Source: Marinomonas hwangdonensis
GTDB taxonomy: Bacteria > Pseudomonadota > Gammaproteobacteria > Pseudomonadales > Marinomonadaceae
DNA: 64,000 bases
Direction: 5' to 3'
Assembly (NCBI RefSeq): GCF_003721245.1
Contig: NZ_RIZG01000004.1
Span: 186,001 to 250,000 of the forward strand
Shown: piece after piece, positions 54,757 to 64,000 of the stretch
How positions within the stretch are numbered: the stretch's first letter is position 1
How the letters are laid out: each line of letters begins with the position of its first letter
Translations under genes and position numbers: made by a program
Notes under the pieces: generated by a model
What the model was told of the DNA's origin: nothing
What the model saw: only the letters and a program-made list of their open reading frames with translations
Databases searched by the model: none

Positions 54757-56664
54757 TTAGCGCACTGAGTCGGTTGTCGGTTTGTTGGCTTCTTTCATGG
54801 TGTACATACGTTGGTCTGCTAGTGATATCAACTCTTGGTCGTTGCGTACTTCGTCCCGCATGGCGAGACCATAGCTGGCGCCTACTCTGGCAAACCCCGT
54901 CTGCTGAGTCCTGGTCAAGGCGTCCTTCATCCATTCATTTACGATTGTGTGGGGTATGGTGTGATGAAATAAGATCGCGAACTCATCACCCCCTATTCTA
55001 AACAGCTCAGCATCTGCTCGGCTAAGGACTTTCTGCATTTGATTTGCATAGCTTTTTATCAATTCGTCGCCCTTTTGATGGCCATAGTTGTCGTTGTAAA
55101 ACTTTAAACCATCAATATCGGCAATGATCAATGCTGTGTAATTGGGCTTTTTCAAAGCGTGTAAGAATGCATGGCGGTTACCCAATTTTGTGAGCTGATC
55201 TTCTATCGCCATCTGGTGAAGCTGAATGCTTTTTCGACGCAGTTGAAAGAGCATCACTGAAATGATGGTTACAATGATGACGAGAGTCGTAGCGGCCCAG
55301 GTCAACACTCGCGTGTGTAAATGAGCTCGATTTTCATTGGCTTTCGCTAAGGCGAGTTGTGCTTCAGATAGAGCCTGCTGCTGTGAAAGACGTTGGTTTT
55401 CTTGTTGAAATGCTAGGTTAGCAATTTCTGTTTGATTAATGCGTTGGCTCTCTTCGACAAAAGCGGAATGATAGCGTGCATAGTATCCCAATGCGCTTTG
55501 GTACTGGCCAAGTTTTGTGAGCACCTCAACGTAGTCTAGATACGCCTGAGGTGGGTTGCCTTCACGAATATGAGAGGGCGATTCTATGGCTTCTTTCAGA
55601 AGACGCTTTGCTTTGTCTAACTGATTAAAGTAGGCGTAGAGAAAACCGAGATGACGTGTAGCATCTTTCAAATAATCTTCATTTCCCACCTCTGTTGCTA
55701 AAGCATGAGTGGATTTTGCTAGCTCGAGCGCCAAATCAAATTCTTGTAAATGACGCAGTACTTCAATATGAATCAGGGAAAAATACAAAAAATAATCACG
55801 CCTTGGGTCAACGGGGTTAGCAAGGTAAGTCTCAATAGCATCCAGTGCTTCCACAGGGCGTTGCTGTCGTTCTAAAGCAGACGCCAGAATAGCATACAGA
55901 TAGCTGATGGCATCGACTCTGCCTTCTGGCACCATGTTTAAAGCAAGGCGAATAAACTGCTCGGCGCGTTGATAGTCTTTTGCCTGTAGAAAGGCTTCGC
56001 CCAAAATTACTTGTATAACAAATATAGAAGGGTGGTTGTCATCAACGGCTTTAAACCAAGCCTCGGCTTGATAAAAATAGGGCAATGCTTCGGCAACACG
56101 TTGCTGCCTTACAAGCAATTGTCCATAAATATGATAGAGATTGGCTTGAACTGTTCTGCTGTCATCCGTGGTTGGGGTCCATTTTTTTATGGTATCCAGC
56201 TCCACATCTAGTATGCTCTTGAGGGTGGAAAATTCAGTAAAAAACATCAAGTCATAGCTTATTTTCATCATCCAACGGTAGCGAGGGGCGAGTTTCATAA
56301 AAGAAGCGTCCTCACTCACCAAAAACGCGGCCAAAGCTTTTGTGGCAGCCGTTTGATTTGTTTTTCGAAGTATTAGGCTAACATTCGCACTGACCTCGAT
56401 GTAGTCGTTTTCGGCGATCGAGTTTGAGTCAACAATGATTCTGGAGAGTATTTCAATCACAAGCTTTTGATTGCCAACGTCCGCTGCGGCACTCATTTTT
56501 TGCATTGCTATAGCAATACGGTTTGACGCTAATGGGCTTAATAGTTCTGTGTTATCCCATGGCGTATCGGCTTGCAATGTAGGGACGCGTAGTAACACAA
56601 AAACAACAAAGAGCAGTGCCAAAAAGTAGTGGAGACGTTTTTCCTTGAATTCTAGTGAAAGCAT
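54757..56664 (-). CDS. TPR-containing membrane diguanylate cyclase
   Basis: This 635-residue protein has an N-terminal signal/helix (~12-30), a long helical TPR-type region (~60-405), a coiled coil (~410-445), a transmembrane helix (~450-475) and a GGDEF domain with an intact site 'LFRIGGDEFAIL'. It should make c-di-GMP in the cytoplasm while the TPR part senses a partner in the periplasm. No I-site (RxxD) is clear. It is divergent from the large GGDEF-EAL gene at 56888. Confidence 0.92.
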   Translation of the reverse strand: MLSLEFKEKRLHYFLALLFVVFVLLRVPTLQADTPWDNTELLSPLASNRIAIAMQKMSAAADVGNQKLVIEILSRIIVDSNSIAENDYIEVSANVSLILRKTNQTAATKALAAFLVSEDASFMKLAPRYRWMMKISYDLMFFTEFSTLKSILDVELDTIKKWTPTTDDSRTVQANLYHIYGQLLVRQQRVAEALPYFYQAEAWFKAVDDNHPSIFVIQVILGEAFLQAKDYQRAEQFIRLALNMVPEGRVDAISYLYAILASALERQQRPVEALDAIETYLANPVDPRRDYFLYFSLIHIEVLRHLQEFDLALELAKSTHALATEVGNEDYLKDATRHLGFLYAYFNQLDKAKRLLKEAIESPSHIREGNPPQAYLDYVEVLTKLGQYQSALGYYARYHSAFVEESQRINQTEIANLAFQQENQRLSQQQALSEAQLALAKANENRAHLHTRVLTWAATTLVIIVTIISVMLFQLRRKSIQLHQMAIEDQLTKLGNRHAFLHALKKPNYTALIIADIDGLKFYNDNYGHQKGDELIKSYANQMQKVLSRADAELFRIGGDEFAILFHHTIPHTIVNEWMKDALTRTQQTGFARVGASYGLAMRDEVRNDQELISLADQRMYTMKEANKPTTDSVR

Positions 56665-56887
56665 TAGAAACGACCAAGATTAGAGGTCTCTAAATCTAAT
56701 GCATTATTTGACCGACTGTCAAAAACAAAACGCCCAACACCTGAGAAATCGCGTACAAACACTAAATAACCATTAAAATTGAAAATAATAAGTATCTGTC
56801 TACCATTGTAATGATAAAGGACTCGTTCATCTTTACAAACTGATACAATAATTTTGGTAATCAATTACATGGCTGGTATAAAAATAA

Positions 56888-59800
56888 ATGGAAAAACCAC
56901 TTCACCCTCATAATGAATCACTGCGTTTGGCGGAACTGTATCAGTCATCTCTTTTAGAAGGCAAAGAGAATGCCTGTTTTGATCGTTTGACCCGTCTTGC
57001 TAAAAATGTATTTGATGTTTCATTATCGTTTCTTTCTTGGGTGGATGAGTCATCTCTTATGTTTGCCTCTAAACAGGGCGCTCTTAGCTTGTTGGCGGAT
57101 CGAGAGGTGTCTTTCTGTGGTCATGCGATTTTATCCTCTGGTCTATTTGAAGTGAAAAATGCGTTAGAAGATGTGCGTTTTGCTGATAATCCCATGGTGG
57201 TTGGCTCACCTTTTATCCGCTTTTATGCCGCCATGCCGCTTTATTCCACTAAGGGTGTTGCCTTAGGTGCTTTGTGTATTATGGATATCAAACCGCGCTC
57301 TTTGTCGCCCTCAGAGCAGCAGACTCTAAAAGAGATAGCCGAGCTTGCGCAGCTTGAAATTCAGCGTTTAGAATGCCCGTCAACCTACCAAGATTCTGAA
57401 TCTCTGCAGCGCTTGTCTGAAGTGATCGTTCGTGCCCAATCCCATTTTATTAATCAAAAAAGTCGTAGAGAAGCCTTTAACTTATTGCTTGAGGACATTC
57501 TTAAAGTTACCAACAGTGAGTACGGTTTTATTGGTGATGTGGTGTATTCCGAAGAAGGGGTTCCTTATCTAAAAGCCTACGCCATAACCGATATCGCTTG
57601 GAATGACGCAACTCGGCAAATCTACGCGCAGGGGACCATAGATGGCGTTGAGTTCCGAAACCTAGATTCTTTATTTGGCGCGGCATTGCGCACTAAACAG
57701 CCGGTGATATCGAACCATCCAAGCCAAGATGCTAGAAGTGGAGGGTTGCCAAAAGGGCACCCTGACTTAAACAGCTTTTTAGGTGTTCCCATCAATAGCG
57801 GTGACAAAATGGTTGCCATGGTCGGCATGGCTAATCGAGTAGGAGGGTACGACGAGGATTTTGTGGCTTTTCTCAACCCTTTAATGCTAGCTATTGGCCA
57901 AATTGTTGATGCGTCTAATCGTCAAGCAGCGCAAGAGAAGGTCAAGGCGGAGTTGGCCAATTTGTCTGCGGTTGCCAGTCAAACCACCAATGCTGTGGTT
58001 ATTACAGACGCTAGGGGTAAGACGGTTTGGGTGAATGCAGGCTTTACGCGTTTGACCGAATACACGCTAGAAGATATCCGCGGAAAATCCCCTGGCGAGC
58101 TGCTTCAAGGTCCAGAAACAGATCTATTGACCGTAAAAAAAATGCACGCCGCTTTTGTTAAAAAGCAAGGGTTTGAAGTTGAAGTCATTAATTATTCCCG
58201 ATCTGGTCGCGCTTACTGGGTACGTGTGTCTTGTACTCCCCTGTTGAGTGAGTCGGGAGAGTTGGAGGGCTTTATTGCTATTCAAAGTGATATAGACGCA
58301 CAGAAGCGCAATGAAATCATGCTTCAAGAGTCGGCGCGTTTGCAGTCAACGATTTTAAACACCATGGTAGAAGGGCTTATTACTACGGATCAAGATGGTG
58401 TTATTCAGATGTGTAACCCTGCGGTGCTCGATATCTTTGGTTATTCTCAGGAAACGCTAGTAGGCCAAAATGTTAAGTTTTTGATGCCCGAACACTATGC
58501 GAAGACGCACGATAAACACATGCATAATTACAAGGTCGCCAAAGCCAAGCACGACATCATGGGCAAAGCACGGGCTTTGACTGGCAAGCGAGCTAACGGA
58601 GATATTTTCCCACTAGAAATTGCTGTAAAAGAAACCTTATACAATGACAAATTGCTCTACGTTGCGTCCATTCGTGATATCACCGCGTTAACGGAGCAGC
58701 AAGAAAAAATAGAAAAACTGGCGTATTTTGATCCTCTTACTCAGCTTGCTAATAGACGCCTATTGACCGCGAGAATTGAAAGCCTTTGCTCTGACAGGGA
58801 GCAAAAAGACGACTGTAATGCCTTGTTGTTTGTTGATTTAGACGATTTTAAAAACGTCAACGATGCATTAGGGCATACCGTTGGGGATCGCTTGTTGGTG
58901 GAAATCAGTCAGCGTCTGATGTCGAGTGTTTTAACATGCCATGACACCGTTGCCCGACTGGGGGGCGATGAGTTTTGTGTGTTGTTGTCATCGTTAGGGC
59001 AATCCCAAGAACAAGCTCAAGAAAAGGCGCTGCTTGTTGCTGAGCGTATTATTAAAGAGATTGAAAAACCGTTAACTATAGAGAATGAAAGGCTTAAAAC
59101 GTCAGCCAGTATTGGTGTGAGTTTTTTTTGTGGTGAACAGGTGGATTTAAGTGCATTGATGAAGCAAGCCGATATCGCCATGTATGAAGCCAAGAAAAAA
59201 GGCAAAAATCAAGTGTGCGTTTTTAGTTCTGATATGGAAGCGCGTCTGCTTGAACGGTTAACACTAAAATCGGAATTAAGAGCCGCCATTAATGACTGTC
59301 AACTGGCCGTACATTATCAGCCTGTTGTTAATCAAGATGCACGCATTGTTAAATTGGAAGCCTTGGTGCGATGGCTTCATCCAACAAAAGGTTGGATTCG
59401 TCCAGATATCTTTATCCCGATTGCAGAAGCTTATCAACTCATTGTGCCTTTGGAGGATTTTGTGCTTCACAGAGTATTACAAGACCTCGTGAGTTGGCGA
59501 ACGGTATCACCTGATTTGGATTGGAAAGTGGCGGTGAATATTAGTCAGTTTCAGTTATCTTATGAGCACTTTTATGATCAGGCGGTTGCGGCGTTTACGG
59601 AATACCAACTTGATCCCAGCCAAGTGATTTTTGAAGTGACAGAAAGCGCGATAGCGCAAAATATAGATAAGAGTATTGCCAAAATGTCCGCATTAAAGGC
59701 CCTAGGCATTACTTTTTCGTTGGATGATTTTGGCACGGGTTATTCGTCATTAGCGTATTTGAAACAACTGCCTATCAGCGAGCTTAAAATAGACCAAAGT

Positions 59801-60040
59801 TTTGTAAAAGGTTTGCCTGATGATCTTGATGACGTTGCGATAGTGCATTCAATACTGTCGTTGGCAAAAGCAATGAACCTTAGGGTGGTTGCTGAGGGAG
59901 TAGAAACGAACCAGCAATGGGCGTTTTTGAAGTCTGGCCATTGCGATAACTTTCAGGGGTATTTGTTTGCCAAGCCAATGCCAGCAAGCGATATTGAGAA
60001 AATCATAAAAGGCTCAAGCTTGCTGGGAGGTAATAGTTAA
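56888..60040 (+). CDS. GAF-GAF-PAS-PAS-GGDEF-EAL signalling protein
   Basis: This 1050-residue cytoplasmic protein has GAF 1 (~20-160), GAF 2 (~175-345), PAS 1 with PAC (~355-475), PAS 2 (~485-605), GGDEF (~615-780) and EAL (~790-1040). Both catalytic sites look intact: 'ARLGGDEFCV' and 'LEALVRW', 'EVTESA', 'LDDFGTGYSS', 'LKIDQSF', 'AEGVET'. It could make or break c-di-GMP depending on sensor input. No transmembrane segment is seen. It starts opposite the TPR-GGDEF gene, so the two signalling genes share a divergent promoter region of ~220 bp. Confidence 0.95.
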   Translation: MEKPLHPHNESLRLAELYQSSLLEGKENACFDRLTRLAKNVFDVSLSFLSWVDESSLMFASKQGALSLLADREVSFCGHAILSSGLFEVKNALEDVRFADNPMVVGSPFIRFYAAMPLYSTKGVALGALCIMDIKPRSLSPSEQQTLKEIAELAQLEIQRLECPSTYQDSESLQRLSEVIVRAQSHFINQKSRREAFNLLLEDILKVTNSEYGFIGDVVYSEEGVPYLKAYAITDIAWNDATRQIYAQGTIDGVEFRNLDSLFGAALRTKQPVISNHPSQDARSGGLPKGHPDLNSFLGVPINSGDKMVAMVGMANRVGGYDEDFVAFLNPLMLAIGQIVDASNRQAAQEKVKAELANLSAVASQTTNAVVITDARGKTVWVNAGFTRLTEYTLEDIRGKSPGELLQGPETDLLTVKKMHAAFVKKQGFEVEVINYSRSGRAYWVRVSCTPLLSESGELEGFIAIQSDIDAQKRNEIMLQESARLQSTILNTMVEGLITTDQDGVIQMCNPAVLDIFGYSQETLVGQNVKFLMPEHYAKTHDKHMHNYKVAKAKHDIMGKARALTGKRANGDIFPLEIAVKETLYNDKLLYVASIRDITALTEQQEKIEKLAYFDPLTQLANRRLLTARIESLCSDREQKDDCNALLFVDLDDFKNVNDALGHTVGDRLLVEISQRLMSSVLTCHDTVARLGGDEFCVLLSSLGQSQEQAQEKALLVAERIIKEIEKPLTIENERLKTSASIGVSFFCGEQVDLSALMKQADIAMYEAKKKGKNQVCVFSSDMEARLLERLTLKSELRAAINDCQLAVHYQPVVNQDARIVKLEALVRWLHPTKGWIRPDIFIPIAEAYQLIVPLEDFVLHRVLQDLVSWRTVSPDLDWKVAVNISQFQLSYEHFYDQAVAAFTEYQLDPSQVIFEVTESAIAQNIDKSIAKMSALKALGITFSLDDFGTGYSSLAYLKQLPISELKIDQSFVKGLPDDLDDVAIVHSILSLAKAMNLRVVAEGVETNQQWAFLKSGHCDNFQGYLFAKPMPASDIEKIIKGSSLLGGNS

Positions 60041-60094
60041 TTCCAAACAAGAAAGCCACAACTGCGGATCTTGCTGTATTATGAGCGGCTGAGA

Positions 60095-60727
60095 CTATTT
60101 TTTTCTGAATGCTGTGTTATTTAGGCTCTGGTCAACACTGTAAATAGTCCAGCGCTCACTTGCAAATTGTTGTCTTGCGAAAACTTCGGCAACAACTCGA
60201 CGGTTTTGACGTCTGCCTTCAGGGGTTTCATTGGTGGCAATAGGTCTTGTTGGGCCATAGCCAACACTTTTAACGCGGTCAGGTTTAATTCTGAAACTGT
60301 CAACAAGCACAGAAGCAATGGCAGCAGCCCGCTGTTCAGATAGACTGCTATTTAGTTCAGCTGATCCCTGGCTGTCAGTGTGTCCTTCGATAACAACGTT
60401 GCTATCAGGATGGTCAGCTAAGAAGTCAGCAAGATCTTTCAGCTCAGGGTAAAAGCGAGGTTTGATTTCGGCTTTACCTGTATCAAATAATACGTTTAGC
60501 TCAACGGAAAGTAGCTTAGTATTTTTACTAGGACAACCATCGTTATCAACAGCGGCACCTTGAGATGTATTTGGGCAAAGATCACGAGCATCAATAACAC
60601 CGTCTCTATCAGCATCAGCTAGACGTGTCTGCACATTAGAGGCGTACAAACTCTCCGCTACAGCAAAATGGCTGTAAGCAAACAGTAGGGCAGCAATGCT
60701 AATGTGTTTCATGAGGCTTTTCATCAT
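60095..60727 (-). CDS. OmpA-family outer-membrane/peptidoglycan-binding protein
   Basis: This 210-residue protein has a signal peptide ending 'FAVAES', a thrombospondin-type-3-like calcium repeat ('DADRDGVIDARDLCPNT', 'DNDGCP') and an OmpA_C domain with 'VVIEGHTDSQGSAELNSSLS' and 'RRQNRRV', which bind peptidoglycan. No beta barrel precedes it, so it may act in stator/motility or wall anchoring. It stands alone. Confidence 0.92.
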   Translation of the reverse strand: MMKSLMKHISIAALLFAYSHFAVAESLYASNVQTRLADADRDGVIDARDLCPNTSQGAAVDNDGCPSKNTKLLSVELNVLFDTGKAEIKPRFYPELKDLADFLADHPDSNVVIEGHTDSQGSAELNSSLSEQRAAAIASVLVDSFRIKPDRVKSVGYGPTRPIATNETPEGRRQNRRVVAEVFARQQFASERWTIYSVDQSLNNTAFRKK

Positions 60728-60936
60728 GCTGTTAATACACTCTTTTAATCTTAGTAAAGTCAGTTTAGATAAAAAATACCATTCTAGCTAACGGTATTTT
60801 GTATCCTTATTTTATATTTGGACAGTTATGTAAAGAAATGTAACTGTCCGAAAAGCTTTATTAACCTACAGCGAATAACACTGGATAAAAAGTGTGAACC
60901 GTGGCCTTAAAGAAGGCTACCCGCAAAAGTTCACTA

Positions 60937-61359
60937 TTACCAGCTGCCGGTGTTTTCCATGGACACCCAAGGTTCTGCCGCTTCTAGTGATCCCTCTTTC
61001 TGTAAAAGTTCGATGGATATACCATTTGGGTCTTTAATGAAAGCCATGTGCCCATCACGAGGTGGTCGTAGTATGGTAACGCCCAAAGACTGCAGTTTTT
61101 CACACATTTGATAAATGTTATCTACTTCGAAAGCGAGATGGCCAAATTGGTCACCGCCAGTATAGCTTCGATCACTCCAGTTATGAGTAAGTTCAACTTC
61201 TGGGGCGCCTTTTTCTGTGGCGTAATAAATCAATGAAAACTGACCCTTCTCACTGTCCATGCGTCGCGTCTGGATGAGTCCTAGGCCTTCGGTATAAAAA
61301 CGATGGCTTTCCTCTGGTTTGTCGGTTCTGATCATGGCATGTAGATAACGAATGGACAT
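60937..61359 (-). CDS. gloA: Glyoxalase I-like VOC protein
   Basis: This 140-residue protein matches lactoylglutathione lyase. The four metal ligands of GloA are present: His near residue 7 ('YLHAMIRT'), Glu in 'EVELTHNW', His in 'FGHLAFEV' and Glu in 'ISIELLQ'. The enzyme converts the methylglyoxal-glutathione adduct to S-lactoylglutathione. It carries a C-terminal extension of ~15 residues beyond the core. It is monocistronic. Confidence 0.85.
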   Translation of the reverse strand: MSIRYLHAMIRTDKPEESHRFYTEGLGLIQTRRMDSEKGQFSLIYYATEKGAPEVELTHNWSDRSYTGGDQFGHLAFEVDNIYQMCEKLQSLGVTILRPPRDGHMAFIKDPNGISIELLQKEGSLEAAEPWVSMENTGSW

Positions 61360-61509
61360 ATCAATTCCTTCTAAATGAATAACAACAAGTGATGTATTAT
61401 TGCAGTTAGTTTTGAATAAGACAAAGTGAGGTACGCAACTCTCACTTTAGATTCATATTTTACTTACACCCAATATACCCAAAGCCATATGTTTGCTGCA
61501 CCCAGCGCT

Positions 61510-61827
61510 TTATTCTTCCCATACCCAGCGTAAAGGTTCGCCAAAATCATCATAGATAATGGTTTTTTTGGGTTTCTTTTTGGCCTGAGTAGGGGCAAAA
61601 GGTTTCGAGGATTTTTTTTGTTGTATGGCGGCCACTACATGATTTAATGGGGTTCTCTCTTGCTTGGGCTCGTTAAAGCCGATGTGGCTCGTGTTATACT
61701 TGCCATCAACGAGACCAGATTCTCCCATGTTGACTTGCTGGATGGTTCCATTTGCCTTGATAAATTGGTCGACCTGAGACTCCAGTTCTTTTCGTGTGTC
61801 TTTTTTTGTTGTCTTGGGTTTTATCAT
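61510..61827 (-). CDS. Small basic protein, function unknown
   Basis: This 105-residue protein is Lys-rich, with N-terminal 'VDQFIKANGTIQQVNMGESG' and C-terminal 'IIYDDFGEPLRWVWEE'. The first motif resembles the short 'FLxxGGxIxxV' pattern of small nucleic acid- or RNAP-associated proteins such as SutA, but this is weak. It is divergent from the yejK-type gene, ~105 bp apart. Confidence 0.6.
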   Translation of the reverse strand: MIKPKTTKKDTRKELESQVDQFIKANGTIQQVNMGESGLVDGKYNTSHIGFNEPKQERTPLNHVVAAIQQKKSSKPFAPTQAKKKPKKTIIYDDFGEPLRWVWEE

Positions 61828-61933
61828 AGTGTCTGGGGAGGATTGTATCCTGCCATGCTAGTTGGTTAATGGTAATAGGGTAATGGGTTAAAAACTGATC
61901 ATAATCTTCCATATTAAACGTAAGAGGTAGCTG

Positions 61934-62962
61934 GTGTCTATTAGCAACTTAATTGTACATGAGATCCAAAAAAACGAAGGAGAACGCAAAGCTGTGCTCA
62001 TTGCACGACCTTCAGAGAACCCCATCGATGATCAGGCCGAGGTTTTGTCTGCTCAGGTCACGAGTTTATTCAACCGTTCTGGTATGAGCACAGGGCGCTT
62101 TGCAAATCCACAAGGCAGTGACGAAGGGGCGCAGTTGCCTTCGTTGTTGATGACTTATTTCAAAGAAAATGCGTTTACGGATTTTTCGGGTTTTACTAAA
62201 GTGTGTGCCGCTGATTTTTTGAAATACCTAGAGCCCGTCGAAGAAGCGGGTGGTGGCTTGTTGTGGTTTAATCATTTTGAGCTGCACGGTACGCATTTTT
62301 TATACATTGTTATGTTGAAGCGTAAGCAGGGGATTGGTTTAGGGTCAGATCTTAGTTTATCTCAGGTGGAGCAAATCGAGATGGAAAAGCTTCACATGTC
62401 GCTGCGCATCAATTTATCTGCTTGGCAATCTGGTGATGAAGGGCGCTACATCTCATTTCGTTTGGGTCGCGCCCCCAAATTTGAAAGTGATTATTTTACG
62501 CAATTTATTGGCTGTGATGAGCCTAAAGTCACGGCGAAAGAGACACGTAAACTGGTCGATTTAACCTCGGCGTTTTGTCAAGCGGAGGGCTTTCCAGCGA
62601 AGCAGGCAAACGAGTTTAAGAAACTTGTTTCAGAGCAATGTCAGGCCAAAGCGCAAGACAACGAGCCTTTAGCAATGAAAGACATCGCTGCCCAGGTAGA
62701 ATCACGCTTCTCAGTCGAACAAGCGAATAAGTTTTTAGAAATAGCCGATTCAGACAGCTTTAAAATGGAAAAGGAAATGTTTGTCGAAAAGGCGGCATTG
62801 AAAAAGCTCACCAGAATATCCGGCAGCACCAGAGCGCTGACGTTGAGTTTTGACAGTGATTTGCTGGGAGAGTCGGTGGTATTTGACGCAGACTCGGGCA
62901 CTCTTACGATTAAGGATCTGCCGAAGACGTTGCTAAAACAACTGCAGTCTATGTCTAATTAG
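61934..62962 (+). CDS. yejK: Nucleoid-associated protein, NdpA/YejK family
   Basis: This 342-residue cytoplasmic protein starts 'MSISNLIVHEIQKNEG' and has 'LKYLEPVEEAGGGLLWFNHF'-like and 'RLGRAPKFESDYFTQFIGC' segments typical of NdpA (37-kDa nucleoid-associated protein). It is expected to bind DNA in the nucleoid. GTG at 61934 is used, with AGGTAG upstream. Length matches the family. Confidence 0.93.
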   Translation: MSISNLIVHEIQKNEGERKAVLIARPSENPIDDQAEVLSAQVTSLFNRSGMSTGRFANPQGSDEGAQLPSLLMTYFKENAFTDFSGFTKVCAADFLKYLEPVEEAGGGLLWFNHFELHGTHFLYIVMLKRKQGIGLGSDLSLSQVEQIEMEKLHMSLRINLSAWQSGDEGRYISFRLGRAPKFESDYFTQFIGCDEPKVTAKETRKLVDLTSAFCQAEGFPAKQANEFKKLVSEQCQAKAQDNEPLAMKDIAAQVESRFSVEQANKFLEIADSDSFKMEKEMFVEKAALKKLTRISGSTRALTLSFDSDLLGESVVFDADSGTLTIKDLPKTLLKQLQSMSN

Positions 62963-63040
62963 GCCCTTTGCTTTGAAAGGATCTAATTAGACGCTTGCTG
63001 TTAAGACCGCATTGCACCAAGAAGGTTTGCTAAAAGAGGA

Positions 63041-63685
63041 TTACAGTCCCAGCAAGCCTTCCAATTCTTTCATGGTTTTGAAGCACTCTGTTGCCCCCGC
63101 CGCCAGTTGCATATCGGCATCGAGTGTCTCGCTAAACGCCAACACGCGCATTCCAGCCGCTCTGCCTGCTGTAATGCCAGCAACAGAATCTTCAATTACT
63201 AGGCAGTCTTTTGGGTCGATGGCCAGCGCAGCCGCCGCTTTTAGATAAAGGTCGGGTGCCGGTTTGCCATGCTCAACGTCTTCAACACAAAAGCGGGTTG
63301 AAAATCGATCGGCCAGCTGGATCTTATGCAGTTTATAATCCATTTCTTCACGACGAGCGTTTGTGGCCATTGCAATAGGTACGGTGATTTTACCCAGCAG
63401 TGATTGAACGCCATCAATTGGCTGCAGATTTTGCTCCATGGCGTCATGAAAGCGCTGCCGATAATCTGCATCAAAGTTTGTGGGGAGTGGTTTGCCAAGC
63501 AGTTTCTCAGCATTTGTAAGATTTTGTTTATTGGTAAACCCAGTGAATTGTGAGTGTAAGGTGTCATCATCCAGCTCTAGGCCGCATTCACTTAGCATGG
63601 TTTTGAGAATCTTATTAGAAACACTTTCTGTGTCTACAATCACACCGTCACAGTCAAAAATAATGGCTTTGTATACTTGCGTCAT
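63041..63685 (-). CDS. HAD-superfamily hydrolase, beta-phosphoglucomutase-like
   Basis: This 214-residue HAD-IA protein has nucleophile motif 'IIFDCDGVIVDTES', a helical cap, motif II 'IAMATNARREEM' and the acidic 'CLVIEDSVAGITAGRAAGM'. It is a sugar-phosphate phosphatase or mutase-like enzyme; the general substrate class is known from the family, the actual one is not. It converges with the yejK-type gene. Confidence 0.9.
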   Translation of the reverse strand: MTQVYKAIIFDCDGVIVDTESVSNKILKTMLSECGLELDDDTLHSQFTGFTNKQNLTNAEKLLGKPLPTNFDADYRQRFHDAMEQNLQPIDGVQSLLGKITVPIAMATNARREEMDYKLHKIQLADRFSTRFCVEDVEHGKPAPDLYLKAAAALAIDPKDCLVIEDSVAGITAGRAAGMRVLAFSETLDADMQLAAGATECFKTMKELEGLLGL

Positions 63686-63958
63686 AGGTCAAATACTTGG
63701 TTGAGAATGAACCAAGATCATAACTAACTTGAGGTAGGTTAAGGAAGGGAGGGAGGTGTTATTATTTTTCTCCCCTTAAAAAAAATCAAAGAATGTAAGA
63801 TATACTATTATTTAATTTTTATGAGCTAGGTGATCTGTTTTTTCTAGATGAATAAAGTATTAATCTCATCTAGCGTAACTGCATTGATTATTATATTGCT
63901 GTTATTAACGTTTCGCTTCTTTGCTTAATTCGTTACTTGGCTTAAGCGTTGTGGGCGA
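63686..63958. other. Intergenic region with a possible tiny membrane peptide
   Basis: This AT-rich stretch holds one 26-codon plus-strand ORF (63848-63928) encoding a hydrophobic helix ('TALIIILLLLTFRFFA'). It lacks a good ribosome binding site at normal distance, so it is only a candidate. Confidence 0.3.
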
Positions 63959-64000
63959 TTACTGGCTTTTTTCAATGCTTTGAATGAGCTCTGAAAGAAA
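63959..64000 (-). CDS. C-terminal 13 residues of a gene running off the window
   Basis: On the minus strand the frame open to the right edge ends '...FLSELIQSIEKSQ' at TAA (63959-63961). The helical end and stop position suggest the tail of a real gene, but product cannot be named. Confidence 0.35.
   Translation of the reverse strand, partial: FLSELIQSIEKSQ

Noticed and set aside
1-64000. CRISPR arrays, tRNA/rRNA genes, insertion sequences
   Set aside because: No regular repeat-spacer array, cloverleaf-like or rRNA sequence, and no transposase with terminal repeats was seen on reading.

Overview
The window reads as the chromosome of a marine gammaproteobacterium, most likely Marinomonas or a close relative in the Oceanospirillaceae. 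This is inferred from the protein families present (heterotetrameric sarcosine oxidase, a glucosylglycerate solute cluster, FadL, OmpA, many c-di-GMP proteins) and the moderate-to-low GC; no rRNA or other taxonomic marker is present. I see no rRNA, tRNA, CRISPR array or intact insertion sequence. Gene density is high, genes lie on both strands, and most boundaries carry recognisable terminators.

Layout. 1-1.6 kb: the end of a sugar-use operon (glycosidase fragment plus MalK-type ATPase). 1.6-2.2 kb: a small HTH protein. 2.5-8.8 kb: soxBDAG and purU, a one-carbon module that demethylates sarcosine to glycine and balances folate-bound C1 units. 8.9-14.6 kb: lipoprotein hydrolase, BLUF photoreceptor, D-lactate dehydrogenase, ABC exporter, SMR pump. 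14.6-20.3 kb: a tripartite tricarboxylate transporter (tctCBA, minus strand) divergent from its probable CitA/CitB-type two-component system. 20.3-24.2 kb: a glucosylglycerate synthesis and phosphorolysis operon. 24.3-29.8 kb: two DMT permeases, an NlpE/META lipoprotein, a DUF3010 protein and an aminotransferase. 29.9-33.5 kb: an envelope operon (cupredoxin-like protein, DUF3034 protein, lipoprotein globin), then a FadL-type porin. 36.1-41.2 kb: an imelysin/di-heme oxidoreductase/DUF1513 cluster with a Fur-like site, resembling the Pseudomonas PA4370-PA4373 arrangement.

41.4-42.0 kb holds an unrecognised membrane-anchored protein whose promoter carries two overlapping perfect CTGT-N8-ACAG LexA boxes, which makes it a candidate new SOS gene. 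43.5-48.5 kb has a tandem pair of EAL/HDOD proteins, an 840-bp AT-rich gap rich in inverted repeats with a tiny Pro-Pro-Pro leader ORF, and a chemoreceptor. 48.7-51.9 kb is a decaying defence-type island: a sigma-54 activator with a CARF/RtcR-like sensor cut off just after Walker A, two remnants of a DUF5655 gene, 11-bp-phased short repeats, and an AbiE toxin-antitoxin pair whose toxin gene has an in-frame amber codon and whose promoter carries four GTAGAC sites spaced exactly 33 bp apart.

52.0-64 kb is mostly housekeeping and signalling: a histidine phosphatase, two oxidoreductases, a TPR-GGDEF protein, a large GAF-PAS-GGDEF-EAL protein, an OmpA-family protein, a glyoxalase, a YejK-type nucleoid protein and a HAD phosphatase. 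Counting the EAL/HDOD pair, five genes belong to c-di-GMP-related families, so surface/motility signalling is a theme of the right half.
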